DNA from: Chromera velia
Lineage: Eukaryota > Sar > Chromeraceae
Reading direction: 5' to 3'
Assembly: GCA_018398765.1 (NCBI GenBank)
Contig: JAHBMJ010002271.1
Coordinates: 20,001-37,133 of the forward strand
Length of the DNA: 17,133 nucleotides
Part shown: positions 1 through 8,408 of the stretch, piece by piece
How the letters are laid out: each line of letters opens with the position of its first letter
Position numbering within the stretch: position 1 is the stretch's first letter
Notes under the pieces: model-generated
Told to the model about the DNA's origin: nothing
The model's input: only the letters and a program-made list of their open reading frames with translations
Database searches by the model: none
Program-made: the position numbers and the translations under genes

Positions 1-122
1 AGACGCATGCAGCAAAACCATGCAGACTGAGGCAGGCCGGCAGACTAAGCGCGTGCGTCAAACACGCGGCGGCACGATAATCATACGATGACACGTTGGC
101 GGCGCCAGGCATCAGTACTACA
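1..122 (-). repeat. 3' LTR, partial (cut by window edge)
   Basis: This is the first 122 nt of the 3' LTR, read on the minus strand from 122 (TGTAGTACTGATGCC...) down to the window edge. It pairs with 9717-9838 at a constant offset of 9716, with three transition differences and no gaps. Similarity stops exactly at 122/9838, which fixes the LTR outer end at TGTAG. From the 268-nt length of the other copy, about 146 nt should lie beyond the left edge. Confidence 0.93.
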
Positions 123-126
123 ACAT

Positions 127-139
127 GCCCGCCCCTCTC
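127..139 (-). other. Candidate polypurine tract of the retrotransposon
   Basis: On the minus strand this reads GAGAGGGGCGGGC and lies four bases upstream of the 3' LTR start (122). That is where the plus-strand primer of an LTR element belongs. It is interrupted by a C, so it is either an imperfect tract or a mutated one. The call rests mainly on position. Confidence 0.5.
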
Positions 140-808
140 AGACGTGTGCTCTCACACGTAGTCAAACCTGAATGGACACACTTTTATCAAATACAGCTGG
201 ACAAGACATTTGTTCACTGACGGCCAGACACACGAGACTGCAGTGAATCAATCGATCTCAATTGACCCGCAAACGACCCATCACATAAACATCCCTCGAC
301 ATGTTAGCATACCACGGCCAACAACATGAGCAGGCATCGGCTTGCATGGACCCCTTCATGCAGCCGATCATAGAAGAACACCCATTCAGACTGGATGCTC
401 CACATTCAGTCATCAGATAAGTAACTCCGTGTATTAAACGGTGTAAAAAAAATAGATAGACGGAAGAAGAGAACAGAATATATGTATACATGCGCGAAAG
501 GCATTAAGAAGGAAAGCTAAACATAGGAAAGAGAAAAGCAACAAAAAGCATACAAAAGAGAAAGAAGAGATAGGGAAAGACACAGAGAAAGATGCAGAGA
601 CGATGACAGAGAGAGAAGACGTCATCACAAGACAGAGAGAAGAAAACTATATCTGATTCATTCATTCATTCATGCATTCATTCATTCATCCATTCATTCT
701 CACTTCCCCCGTCCTTCCCGTAACCCCTCAGGAATAGAACGAGAGTAAGAAAAAGTCATGCACAAACATTTACTCGTATGCATTCATTCCCTTTGATTCC
801 TAGTCTCC
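140..808 (-). other. Retrotransposon 3' non-coding region (low complexity)
   Basis: This is the interval between the end of the broken pol/chromodomain frame (stop at 809-811) and the purine tract. I see no protein domain. On the plus strand 480-650 is rich in GA/AGAGA, followed by a TTCA-type microsatellite. The hydrophobic Ser/Phe/Leu reading frame on the minus strand at 434-628 is what a GA-rich strand yields when read antisense. I do not regard it as an envelope gene. Confidence 0.6.
656..700. repeat. Tetranucleotide microsatellite (ATTC)n, imperfect
   Basis: About eleven tandem copies of ATTC, interrupted by CATGC and CATCC variants. It lies in the 3' non-coding part of the retrotransposon. 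A few isolated CATTC units recur near 780-790. Confidence 0.9.
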
Positions 809-1081
809 TCATTTCTTTCCCCCTCTCCCTCCGAGAGGCCTTCCAGGCCACGCCAAGAACTCTCTAATTTTCAAACAAGCATTCAGAAGATTCTCTGATG
901 GCTCCCACGTGGCATTCTCTTCTGAATCCCCTTTTCAGTGTACCAAATACTCCACACTATGACCGATCTTCCTCTTATCGAGGACTGTCTCTACTTCATG
1001 CTCTTCTTCAGTTAAGTGTGGAAGGCGCACTGGCGGAGGATTCTTTTCAGACTGTCCTTTTTGCAGCAAATATCTCTTCAA
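809..1081 (-). pseudogene. C-terminal chromodomain of retrotransposon Pol, interrupted by a stop codon
   Basis: Reading the integrase frame past its TGA at 1082-1084 on the minus strand gives a chromodomain-like stretch from about 1009 to 858. It runs as an acidic lead-in, EVETVLDKR, VEYLVH, a TGA at 935-937, KGDSEENATWEPSENLL and KIREF. These match the conserved order of a chromodomain: Val/Ile-Leu-Asp-x-Arg, Tyr-Leu-Val-x-Trp-Lys-Gly, then Asn-Thr-Trp-Glu-Pro-x-Glu-Asn-Leu. The TGA falls exactly at the aromatic-cage Trp of the WKG motif, consistent with a TGG-to-TGA mutation. In chromoviruses this domain follows the integrase and is thought to steer integration to modified chromatin. Two stops hide it from ORF searches. 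Reading ends at a TGA at 809-811. Confidence 0.85.
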
Positions 1082-1084
1082 TCA

Positions 1085-1396
1085 GACTACGTGGAGAACT
1101 GGATGTCTTCTGACCCCCTCAGGAAACACCAGTTCGTATGCGACCTTTCTGACCCGTCGGTCTACTTCAAATGGCCCGTACCACAAATATGCAAGTTTCT
1201 TTTGATCTCCCTCCGGTGTCTTTGCTCCGGCAAAGAAGTTCCTGTGGACTATAACCCAATCCCTAGGCTTGAATTCTTCTTCTCTTCTTCTCTGGTTGTA
1301 GTAATATGCTGCTCTCTCCCTCGCTCTCTCCAATCGGTCTCTCACCTCCTAAACGATGTCCACCCTCTCTTTCAAGTCTTGTGAAGCTTCAAATGA
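1085..1396 (-). pseudogene. Integrase C-terminal (GPY/F) segment of Pol, distal side of the nested transposon
   Basis: This continues the integrase after the transposon insertion. It shows an Arg/Glu-rich helix, then FKPRDWVIVHRNFF, then LAYLWYGPFEV (GPF near 1177-1169), then VAYELVFPEG and HPVLHV. This is the GPY/F module that follows the DDE core in Ty3/gypsy and gammaretroviral integrases. The first part of the segment (1396-1352) is in frame but is separated by a TAG at 1349-1351. A TGA at 1082-1084 ends it. With 1397-4995 removed, this frame is continuous with the core segment at 4996-6036. Confidence 0.88.
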
Positions 1397-1400
1397 CTCA

Positions 1401-1446
1401 AACTGACTGTACTAACAATTAAAACTTTTGTACTAGAAAGTGACTT
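1401..1446 (+). repeat. Left terminal inverted repeat of the nested transposon
   Basis: Starts AACTGACTGTACTAACAATT and ends GAAAGTGACTT. It differs from the reverse complement of 4950-4995 at two positions (offsets 21 and 35), both A versus G. The CTCA target copy precedes it directly. Confidence 0.92.
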
Positions 1447-3030
1447 TTAATTTTCTATATATCACACTAAATTTTATATAAAAAACTAAGTCTTTAAAAC
1501 ACTTAGAATGATTCTATTTATTGTTTTTTACCTGCATGAAAGTATGAACAACTTTTAAAGATAAGGTTTAATGGGTTTGTGGTGTGTATGTTAGAAATTG
1601 TTGGACGTGAGTGAGGTGAAAGAGTTATAGTATGTTGATATGTCGGAGAGTGATTGCAGACTTTGCAGGCATATGACAATGCGCAGTGTAATGCACAAAC
1701 AAGCTAACTTTTACTTCTAATGGAATACGCTGAATCCGTACACTGATGTAAGGAGGGAGCACATAGCGGGTAACCCCCATGAAAGGTAAGAATGAATGTC
1801 CGCAAACAGATCTGCCGATTTAACACCCACAGAAAGCAGTTCAACCAAACAAATGTTGAGCACTATGACCGTGCAAGAGGTAAATGCTTAGCTTCTGAAA
1901 GCCTGATCGATCCATGGCCTCTAGCCAGAGGGCCTTGCCCACGACCGGCCATCATAGCGTTCTTGTTTTTTCTGGGTGAGGCCCGGCACTGGCCACTGGG
2001 TCTTAGTCCACCCAGGAGCCCTACCTCCAAATTCTCATGCAAACAAGAGCTGCGCCTCACTCCTACAACTTCAGATCACCCGAGATTACCAGCCGTAATG
2101 CTTCCTTACAAAACCCAAGCACCGACAAACGGTCCTCCGAGAAAGGCTCAGTCTGACCTGCAGCACAGATATGCAAAAATTCATAAAGTGGCTCACCTTC
2201 TGGCTACCCAGAGCTGGCCCCCTCATCCAGAAAGCCTTTCCAGCTCCTCATCTAGAGCTTGTTAGAGCATACGCATGGAAGAGATTCAATGGAAGCTTTA
2301 CTGGGGCAACTTTGTAGGCCCCTTTACGTAGAGACGGGCCATTCCCTTCGTGATGGAAGATCGAAATTGCCCTCTTAGGGCAACCAGTAGGGTGAATGTT
2401 ATAAACCCAAGAAAAAGTAAAGAAGCCAATCCTCTGGGCTTTCGATAAAGCCTACTTTCATCGCTGGAGAGCAAGTCTGTGTGATGGGAGAGAAGCGGCA
2501 CTAGGTTGTGCTCTGATCGACTTGAAACATTCGACGGAAAGCCGATTTTGGGAGCCGATTTTAGATCGGCCAACCATGTGACGGCCCCAGAAGGCAAGCT
2601 ACGCGTTGCAAGCCAGGGTCCGGCCGGCCACCAAGGCTAAAAAGCACTTCCCAGCTGCGCGTTGACCCATCAAAATGCCGATCTGAAAAATTTTTAGTCA
2701 GGTCTTCAGAAAGTTCTCCTCCACTCAGAAAGTCAGGTCAACAGAATGGGCCTCTATCCACAAAATCTCGTTGTCAAGCGTTCCATTGGATTGTATTGGA
2801 AGGCTTGACAATGATGAAATCATGTTCAGCTTTTTATTTCAGAACCTCATTTTTGCAGGGGTTACAGATTCTGGAGTTTTGTCCCCCTCCGGTATCTGTG
2901 TTGGCTGGACACCTCTGGTTGCTCATGGACCTAGTTGCCTCGATGCAAAGGAGTTGTTCGACAACTAGAAGGGTTGCCGGACTGGTTTGGATCGCTCAAT
3001 CAGGTTAGTTCGTTTTGTATCATTCCACCA
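1447..3030. other. Left interior of the nested transposon; no gene supported
   Basis: The first ~100 bases are AT-rich. The rest is mixed composition with short overlapping open frames on both strands (up to 157 codons at 1792-2265). None has a motif I recognise or a convincing composition. Position 2621-2641 begins CGGCCGGCCACCA and matches 9849-9869, just outside the retrotransposon, at 19 of 21 bases. This interval could hold decayed passenger DNA or remains of an older insertion. Confidence 0.5.
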
Positions 3031-3037
3031 GTAACAA

Positions 3038-3262
3038 GGGGGGGTGGACCCTCTCGCAGGGGTACGAAACGATACAATTTGGTACCCCTAGGCGAAGGGG
3101 GGGGGTCCGACCTGCTCTGCAGGTTTACGTTCAAAATATGTTTAGGAAACACTCCTAAACACATTTTGGATGTAAACCTGCAGAGCAGGTCGGACCTCCC
3201 CCCTCCACCAAGGGTACCGAATTGCGTCGTTTTGTACCCCTGCAAGAGGGTCCACCCCCCCC
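3038..3262. repeat. 225-bp near-perfect palindrome (foldback/MITE-like)
   Basis: Two arms of about 110 bases, 3038-3149 and 3153-3262, are inverted copies with roughly 87% identity by eye. They meet at a centre near 3150 (GTTTAGGA...TCCTAAAC). The outer ends are G-runs: GGGGGGGTGGACCCTCT on the left and its complement on the right. Similar protein readings appear on both strands for this reason alone. A CCAGT pentamer lies near both ends (3028-3032 and 3265-3269) and could be a target duplication, but it is short. As RNA or single-stranded DNA it would form one long hairpin. It may be a MITE nested inside the larger transposon. Confidence 0.8.
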
Positions 3263-3629
3263 TCCCAGTGAGGGAATTGAAAAAATCTTATTTGCAGAGA
3301 TGAGCCTTCTTGGTGCATGCAGAAGGCTTTATACGATGTCTGTGAGTGTTCTTGTATGGCTGCAACCTGGCCATTGTGGTTTCTGAATGACTGACTGGTC
3401 TGCCCTCGGTAAGACACAAAACTGCCGTCTCCCTTTACATGTGTTGTTCACCCCTGCCCCCCTCCTCTGCTCTTTGCAGGTCGTGGGTCTCCTCCAGGAG
3501 ATGCTTGTTTTATGTCCCACTCCTTTCTCAACTCCTCTAGAGGTAGGTCTTTGCATTTTTGTTAAGGCCGCAGTCTTCAGACTGCAAAAAGGAGCAGCGC
3601 CCCTACGTGCCGAGCCTATGTTTTTTTCT

Positions 3630-4312
3630 ACCTGCCTGACTGCCTCCAAAATTTCACCCTTCTTGCCTGCTTGACTGCCCTCTAACTTTTAGCCTTTCTG
3701 TCTGGCTAAATGCTTTCCCAATTTCAGCCTTTCCGCCCGCCCTATTGCCTTCCTCATTTCGGCCTTCTTGCTTGCCTGACTGCCTTCCAAAGTTTTGTAT
3801 TCCTGCCATGCTGACTGCTTTCCCATTTCGGCCTTCTTGCCTGCCTGACTGCCCTCCAAATTTTGGTCTTTCTGTCTGCCTCAATGCTTTCCAAATTTCG
3901 GCCTTTCTGTCTGCCTGACTGACTTCGCAATTTCGGCCTTCCTGCCTGTCCATTTGCCTTTCCAATTTCGGCTTTCCTGCCTGCCTGATTGCCTTCCCTA
4001 TTTTGGTCTTCCTTCCTGCCCAAGTTTCCTCCTAACGCTTCCTAATTTCGGCCTTCTTGCCTGCCTGACTGCCTTCCAGAGTTTTGCATTCCTGCCATGC
4101 TGACTGGTTTCCCATTTTGGCCTTCTTGTGTGTCTGACTGCCTCCCAGAGTTCGTTCTTTCTGCCTATATGCCTGCCTTCCAATTTTGGTCTTCTTGGCG
4201 GCCTGACTGCCTTCCAATTTCGGCCTTCCTGGCCGCCTGATTGCCTTCCCGATTTCGGCCTTCCTGCCCGTCCGATTGCTTTCCCAATTTCGGTCTTCCT
4301 GCTTTCATATAT
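3630..4312. repeat. Degenerate minisatellite, ~34-35 bp unit, about 19 copies
   Basis: The plus strand carries head-to-tail copies of a unit close to TTTCGGCCTTCCTGCCTGCC followed by TGACTGCCTTCCAA, with frequent point changes and one-base length changes. A distinctive variant unit (GTTTTG[T/C]ATTCCTGCCATG) appears at 3792 and again at 4081, 289 bases apart, with matching neighbours. This indicates a higher-order duplication of about eight units. The open minus-strand frames at 3654-4321, rich in Gln-Ala-Gly-Arg-Lys, are translations of the repeat and no gene is called. Confidence 0.88.
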
Positions 4313-4457
4313 CATTCTCATGCAAATTAAAGATACAGGTTATATTTGCATGCATGCTTTTATGTGTATTCTGGCGATTCGACTGACTTTCTGTTTGTGT
4401 GCACGTATTTCTGCAGGTGGCGTTCACGAGTGTGCATATTTGATATATACTGAGATG

Positions 4458-4633
4458 CCCCCCCCCCCCCCCCCCCNNNNNNNNNNNNNNNNNNNNNNNN
4501 NNNNNNNNNNNNNNNNNNNNNNNNNNNNNNNNNNNNNNNNNNNNNNNNNNNNNNNNNNNNNNNNNNNNNNNNNNNNNNNNNNNNNNNNNNNNNNNNNNNN
4601 NNNNNNNNNNNNNNNNNNNNNNNNNNNNNNNNN
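4458..4633. other. Poly-C run and 157-base assembly gap
   Basis: At least 19 consecutive C bases (4458-4476) run into 157 N (4477-4633). The true length of the C tract and of the gap is unknown. The gap lies inside the nested transposon, so its measured length of 3,595 bp is provisional. Confidence 0.97.
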
Positions 4634-4949
4634 CCTGCCGTTAAGCAGTGCCTCATATGAATTGAAAACAAAACAGTTATGATCATGAGAAGAAATGCTT
4701 CAATCAGATCGATTCAGAGCCATTCAGATGCATTTCTTATTGTGTTTTCGTCTTAGCGTTAATTTATGATGATAGGTACTAGTCTGAGACAATTTATGGT
4801 TTTAAAAAAATATATACTCTATATATACATTTTTTTATTTCATTTTTTAAACATCTTACTAAGCTTAAATAGTATTAAATAAATTATGAAAATCAATTAG
4901 TTTAAAGGTTAAACTATCTATTTTAATGTTTTAAAAACTAAATTTTTTT
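4634..4949. other. Right subterminal AT-rich part of the nested transposon
   Basis: A/T-rich sequence with runs such as TATATACTCTATATATAC leads into the right inverted repeat, mirroring the AT-rich stretch inside the left one. No gene or motif is seen. Confidence 0.6.
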
Positions 4950-4995
4950 AAGTCACTTTCCAGTACAAAAGTTTCAATTGTTAGTACAGTCAGTT
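4950..4995 (-). repeat. Right terminal inverted repeat of the nested transposon
   Basis: Its reverse complement starts AACTGACTGTACTAACAATT and matches the left end at 44 of 46 bases. The second CTCA target copy follows at 4996-4999. Beyond 46 bases both ends become AT-rich and no longer align. Confidence 0.92.
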
Positions 4996-6036
4996 CTCAG
5001 AGGATGGGTGGGGGCAGAGAAAACTGGGGAGAGTGAGAGGATCTCTTCGTTCAACAACATGGAAGGGAGTGAATCCTTAGGTGAATCCAGTCGACTTATG
5101 GACGCTCGTGCAGACTGCAAAGGCAAGCATCTTCAAGTGCTGAGGCCAGTCCTTCTGATGGTCTGCGATGAAGCACCGAAGCATCTGCTCAAGCGTCCGA
5201 TTCTCGATCTCCGTCTGTCTGTCTGTCTGAGGGTGCTGAGCAGTTGACATCTTGAGCTTGGTTTTGCACAGGTGGAACAGTGTTTACCAAAAGTTTGAAA
5301 TAAAACTGGAGTCATGATCAGAGACAATTGATTGTGGTATGCCATGCTCACACACCACTTTGTCGAAAAACTTCTGTGCTATCTCTCGGGCTCCAGCTGT
5401 CTCTCTGGTAGGAACAAAGATCGCCCACTCACTCAACTTGCACACCACATCCATAATCGAATCAACTACCTCTCCCTTGAACTGAATAGGCGGAAGACCA
5501 GTGATGAAATCCATTGAGAGATCATGAAAGGGAGACTCTGGCACAGAGAGTGGTTGAAGAAGGCCTGCAGGCTTTTCGTTCGATAATTTGTTCCTTTGAC
5601 ACACATCGCAGTAAGTGACGTAGTGCATCACCCGCTTCTACATGTGTGGCCAAAAGAAGTCTACAGCCAGTCGTCGGTAGGTCTTGTCCACTCTAAGGTG
5701 CCCAGCCAAAGGAGAATCGTGACACTCCCAGATGACTTGCCTTTGCAGTGTCTTCGTCGGGATCGCCAGTCTCCTCTGGTCATAGTACAGAAGTCCCTCC
5801 TTCACCAAGAAATGACTTAAACGCAAACGCAGGTAGGCAGGGGGGGTGCCTTAGATGGGAGCATGAGTGAGGAAAGGAAGGAGCTCCTTGAAGAAAAAGT
5901 CTTGAACATACCCCTTCCTAACTTGATCCAGAAACTTTGCGTCTGGATAGACCTTTCGAGTGCTCTCCACTTGGGCAATTCGGTCTGTTTCCTTTTCATC
6001 AGACCTCTCCTCTCCTGTCTGCTTCTGCGTTCTGGT
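4996..6036 (-). pseudogene. Retrotransposon integrase: zinc-binding domain and DDE core (proximal part)
   Basis: The minus strand, in the same frame as RNase H, gives a linker, then an HHCC-type zinc-binding domain (HDSPLAGH near 5730, then CDVC near 5604). The DDE core follows with DFITGLP (first Asp at 5511-5509), VSDHDSSF (second Asp at 5319-5317) and HPQTDRQTE (Glu at 5211-5209). The second Asp and the Glu are 35 residues apart, counting the intervening stop as one codon. This is the D-x35-E spacing of retroviral-type integrases, so all three catalytic residues survive. In-frame stops lie at 5851, 5638, 5284 and 5077. The last sits in a short near-repeat, GGATTCACC/GGATTCACT, that looks like a small tandem duplication. 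The frame continues at 1396 beyond the nested transposon. The enzyme cannot be made intact. Confidence 0.92.
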
Positions 6037-7655
6037 TCAAGACGGTCGACATGATAGTGCGTCTGCCACAATGTTCTTAGAGCCAGGGATGTACTGAGGA
6101 ACAATGCTCAATGCATTCAGAAAGATGGCCCATCTCTTCACTCTGTCAGGGCCTTCGATCAGACCCCCTGAAGTGCCGAGCCACTTCAAGCTCTTGTGAT
6201 CGGAGTAGACCTTTGTGGTATGATTCACATAAATGCGGAAGGTCTTCACCCCAAATACAACTGCCAAAAGCTCCTTCTCCCGAATCGGATACTTCTGCTC
6301 AGCTTGAACGAGCTTCCTGGAAGTAAGGGCTACAACTCTCAGTCCATTCACTCTTAGATCCCACTGCATCAGAGCTGTCGCGATGCAGATCTCTTTCTCT
6401 GATGCATCAACATACAAGTTGAAAGGGCGGGTGGGATCTGGGATAAAGAGAAGAATCAATTCTGCAATCTTCTCTTTCAACTCCTTGAACGCTGCTTCAC
6501 AGACCTCTGACCAAACGAACTCGACCTTCACCTGGAGAAGAGAAGTGAGCGGGGCTGTGACATGACTATACTTGTAGATGAATCTCCGAAACCAGTTGCA
6601 CAGTCCTAAGAAGACATGGAGCTCGTGTTTGTTCTCAGGCTTCGGCCAAGTCTGAACGAGCTCTGCCTTCTTCAGCTCCGCTCTCAGTGACACTCCTACA
6701 TCCGAGATCTCTAACCCGATGTACACGACTTTCGGGACAAAGAATTTGTACTTGGAGATCTTCACATAATACTCGTCTTTTCTCAGGCATCCAAGGACTC
6801 TCCGCAAATCTTCTTCATGTTGGTCAACCATCGGGGAGTACACGAGGACGTCATTGATCCAAGCAAATGCGCAGTTATCCAGAACTTCGCGAAGACAAAC
6901 TTGAATAGCTCGCTGGCTGGTCGGCGGTGGGTTACACATCCCGAAAGGTATCACCAGCCACTCATAGTTGCTATACTGGGTGCACATCGCTGTCTTTGGT
7001 TCGTCACCCAGTCGAATGCGAAGCTGATAGAAAAACTGCCACATATCCAGACCGAAAAAATCTTCGCTCCGTGGAGACGGTCTAACAATTCTTCCGGTCT
7101 GGGCATCGCGTACTTGTCTTTGATCGTGATCTTGTTGATGGTGCGGTAGTCGATGCACATCCGTAGACTCCTATCTTTCTTCGCCATAAAGAAGGCTGGT
7201 GCCGCAAATGGAGAGACAGAGGGACGGATGAATCCCTTTGCCAGCAGATCATCCAGTTGTCTCCTCATCTCATCAAGCTCTCCAAAAGAAAGTCGGTATG
7301 GCGGCCGAGCGGGAGGAGGGTGTCCAGGCTCCAGATTAATCGCAAACTTGACTGACCGTCTTGGGGGTAGCTTGGGGATCTCGTCACAAAAGACGTCCCG
7401 ATACTCTCCCACCACCTGTCGAGCTACAAGGTGGAGGGAGGGATCACTCATAACTTTTAACCACCCCCTATGGAGCGTTTCATCCTTCTCCCTCTCTGCC
7501 TTTTCTTCTGCTGTCTCTCCTTCTAGCACTTCCTTCTCTGTCTCTTCTCTGATCGCCGCTACCACTTTCGCCTCAACTAGGGGTTTTACCTCCAGGGTCA
7601 TCGGTATAGGGGCCAGCACAGGCTCCACCATTTCCAACCTACAAAGATACACCTC
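6037..7655 (-). pseudogene. Retrotransposon reverse transcriptase and RNase H, frameshifted and RT-dead
   Basis: The N-terminal RT part (to about 7062) shows the proline-rich entry, KGFIRPSVSPFAAP and RMCIDYRTINK, typical of Ty3/gypsy. The frame is then lost in a run of six A on the plus strand (7055-7060). In the next frame the protein resumes with FFGLDMWQFFYQLRI, which contains the first catalytic Asp. The YxDD box reads AWINDVLVYS: its first Asp is Asn (codon 6855-6853), which should abolish polymerisation. The neighbouring NAPATFQ-type motif is NPPPTSQ. RNase H follows with YVDAS (Asp at 6408), REKELLAV and VYSDHKSL (Asp near 6201), so its acidic residues persist. A TGA at 6037-6039 ends this stretch. 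Confidence 0.94.
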
Positions 7656-8408
7656 TCACACACGGCCCTTCCTGACCTCTCTTTTGAACTCTCTGCTGGA
7701 AAGAGTACGGACAGATGTCTGTGTCTGTGACTTGATAGTGACTGACCTTCCATAAGCCCCTGGGATTGGAATCTCTACTTCTCCTTTGCCCCAATGCACA
7801 CGAAGCTCATGTTTGATGAGCCACTTCATGCCCAGATAGACATTATAGTCATCATCGAGGTCAGCCAGGGTGAACTTCATTCTCTGGTGGTATCCTTGAA
7901 TGGAGAAGGCCAGAGGACTGGTGTACTTGCTGACCGTAGTCACCACCGTCTGCCCGTCTTCTCCCTTAATGGCCCCCCTACACTGACACAAACTTTGCAT
8001 CTTCCTGATGGGAAGACCTTTGTCGTAAGCGAATTTGGCAGACAGAAATGTCTCCCCCGTCCCACAGTCTAAGAGCACTCTCACTGGAATGCCCTCGACA
8101 GTGCTCTGAAAACGAATCATCTTCATTTTCCCATCAGCACTGACAGCGCCGATCATATTCGCCTGGTCGTACACGTAGGAGTCAGTGGGCTGCTCTCCCT
8201 CAATGTTCATTGAGAGCTCGTTGTCAGGGAACCAGAATTCTTCTTCTCCTTCTCTAGCAACCTGATCCCCTTCCTGCCCTACAGTCTGGATACCAGCTAC
8301 ACGGCTATTCCAAGCATGCCCTCTCTGCCCCCCCTGTGGGCGACCTCTCTGCGCGTTCGGTGGAGAGCTACGCGGTGGCCCTGTCCGTCCGACTGGCATC
8401 CACACCCA
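7656..8408 (-). pseudogene. Retrotransposon aspartic protease (retropepsin-like) segment of Pol
   Basis: The Pol frame opens just after a TGA (8409-8411) and is +1 relative to Gag. The catalytic region reads VRVLLDCGTGETFLS, with the Asp at 8069-8067. Retropepsins normally have D-S/T-G; here the middle residue is Cys, a one-base change from Ser. A downstream hydrophobic stretch (YNVYLGMKWL) fits the family's second conserved region. The segment ends at a premature TGA (7656-7658), after which the same frame continues straight into RT. The protease would mature the Gag-Pol polyprotein. Frame, order and motif together make the assignment firm despite the atypical triad. Confidence 0.85.

Larger units (their letters stand above)
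1397..4999. mobile_element. Nested non-autonomous DNA transposon with 46-bp TIRs and CTCA target duplication
   Basis: The element proper is 1401-4995 (3,595 bp). The ends are inverted copies, 1401-1446 and 4950-4995, both starting AACTGACTGTACTAACAATT and matching at 44 of 46 positions. Directly outside are CTCA (1397-1400) and CTCA (4996-4999), a 4-bp target duplication. Removing the element and one CTCA rejoins the host retrotransposon pol in the same reading frame, which independently confirms both boundaries. Strongly AT-rich subterminal stretches follow each end. No transposase is recognisable inside, although 157 bases are unknown. Four-base duplications occur in Sola, Ginger and some Academ elements; neither the termini nor a protein lets me choose, so the superfamily is open. 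Confidence 0.9.

Noticed and set aside
434-628. Hydrophobic 64-codon frame after the chromodomain, a possible envelope-like gene
   Set aside because: It arises from GA-rich low-complexity DNA read antisense. There is no signal peptide pattern, cysteine pattern or length expected of an envelope protein.
2935-3417. Three overlapping frames with nearly the same protein on both strands
   Set aside because: They are readings of the two arms of the palindrome at 3038-3262, so the similarity reflects inverted DNA and not coding.
3654-4321. Basic Gln/Ala/Gly/Arg repeat proteins on the minus strand
   Set aside because: Translations of the 34-35 bp minisatellite. The frame drifts with one-base changes in unit length, which a real repeat gene would not tolerate.
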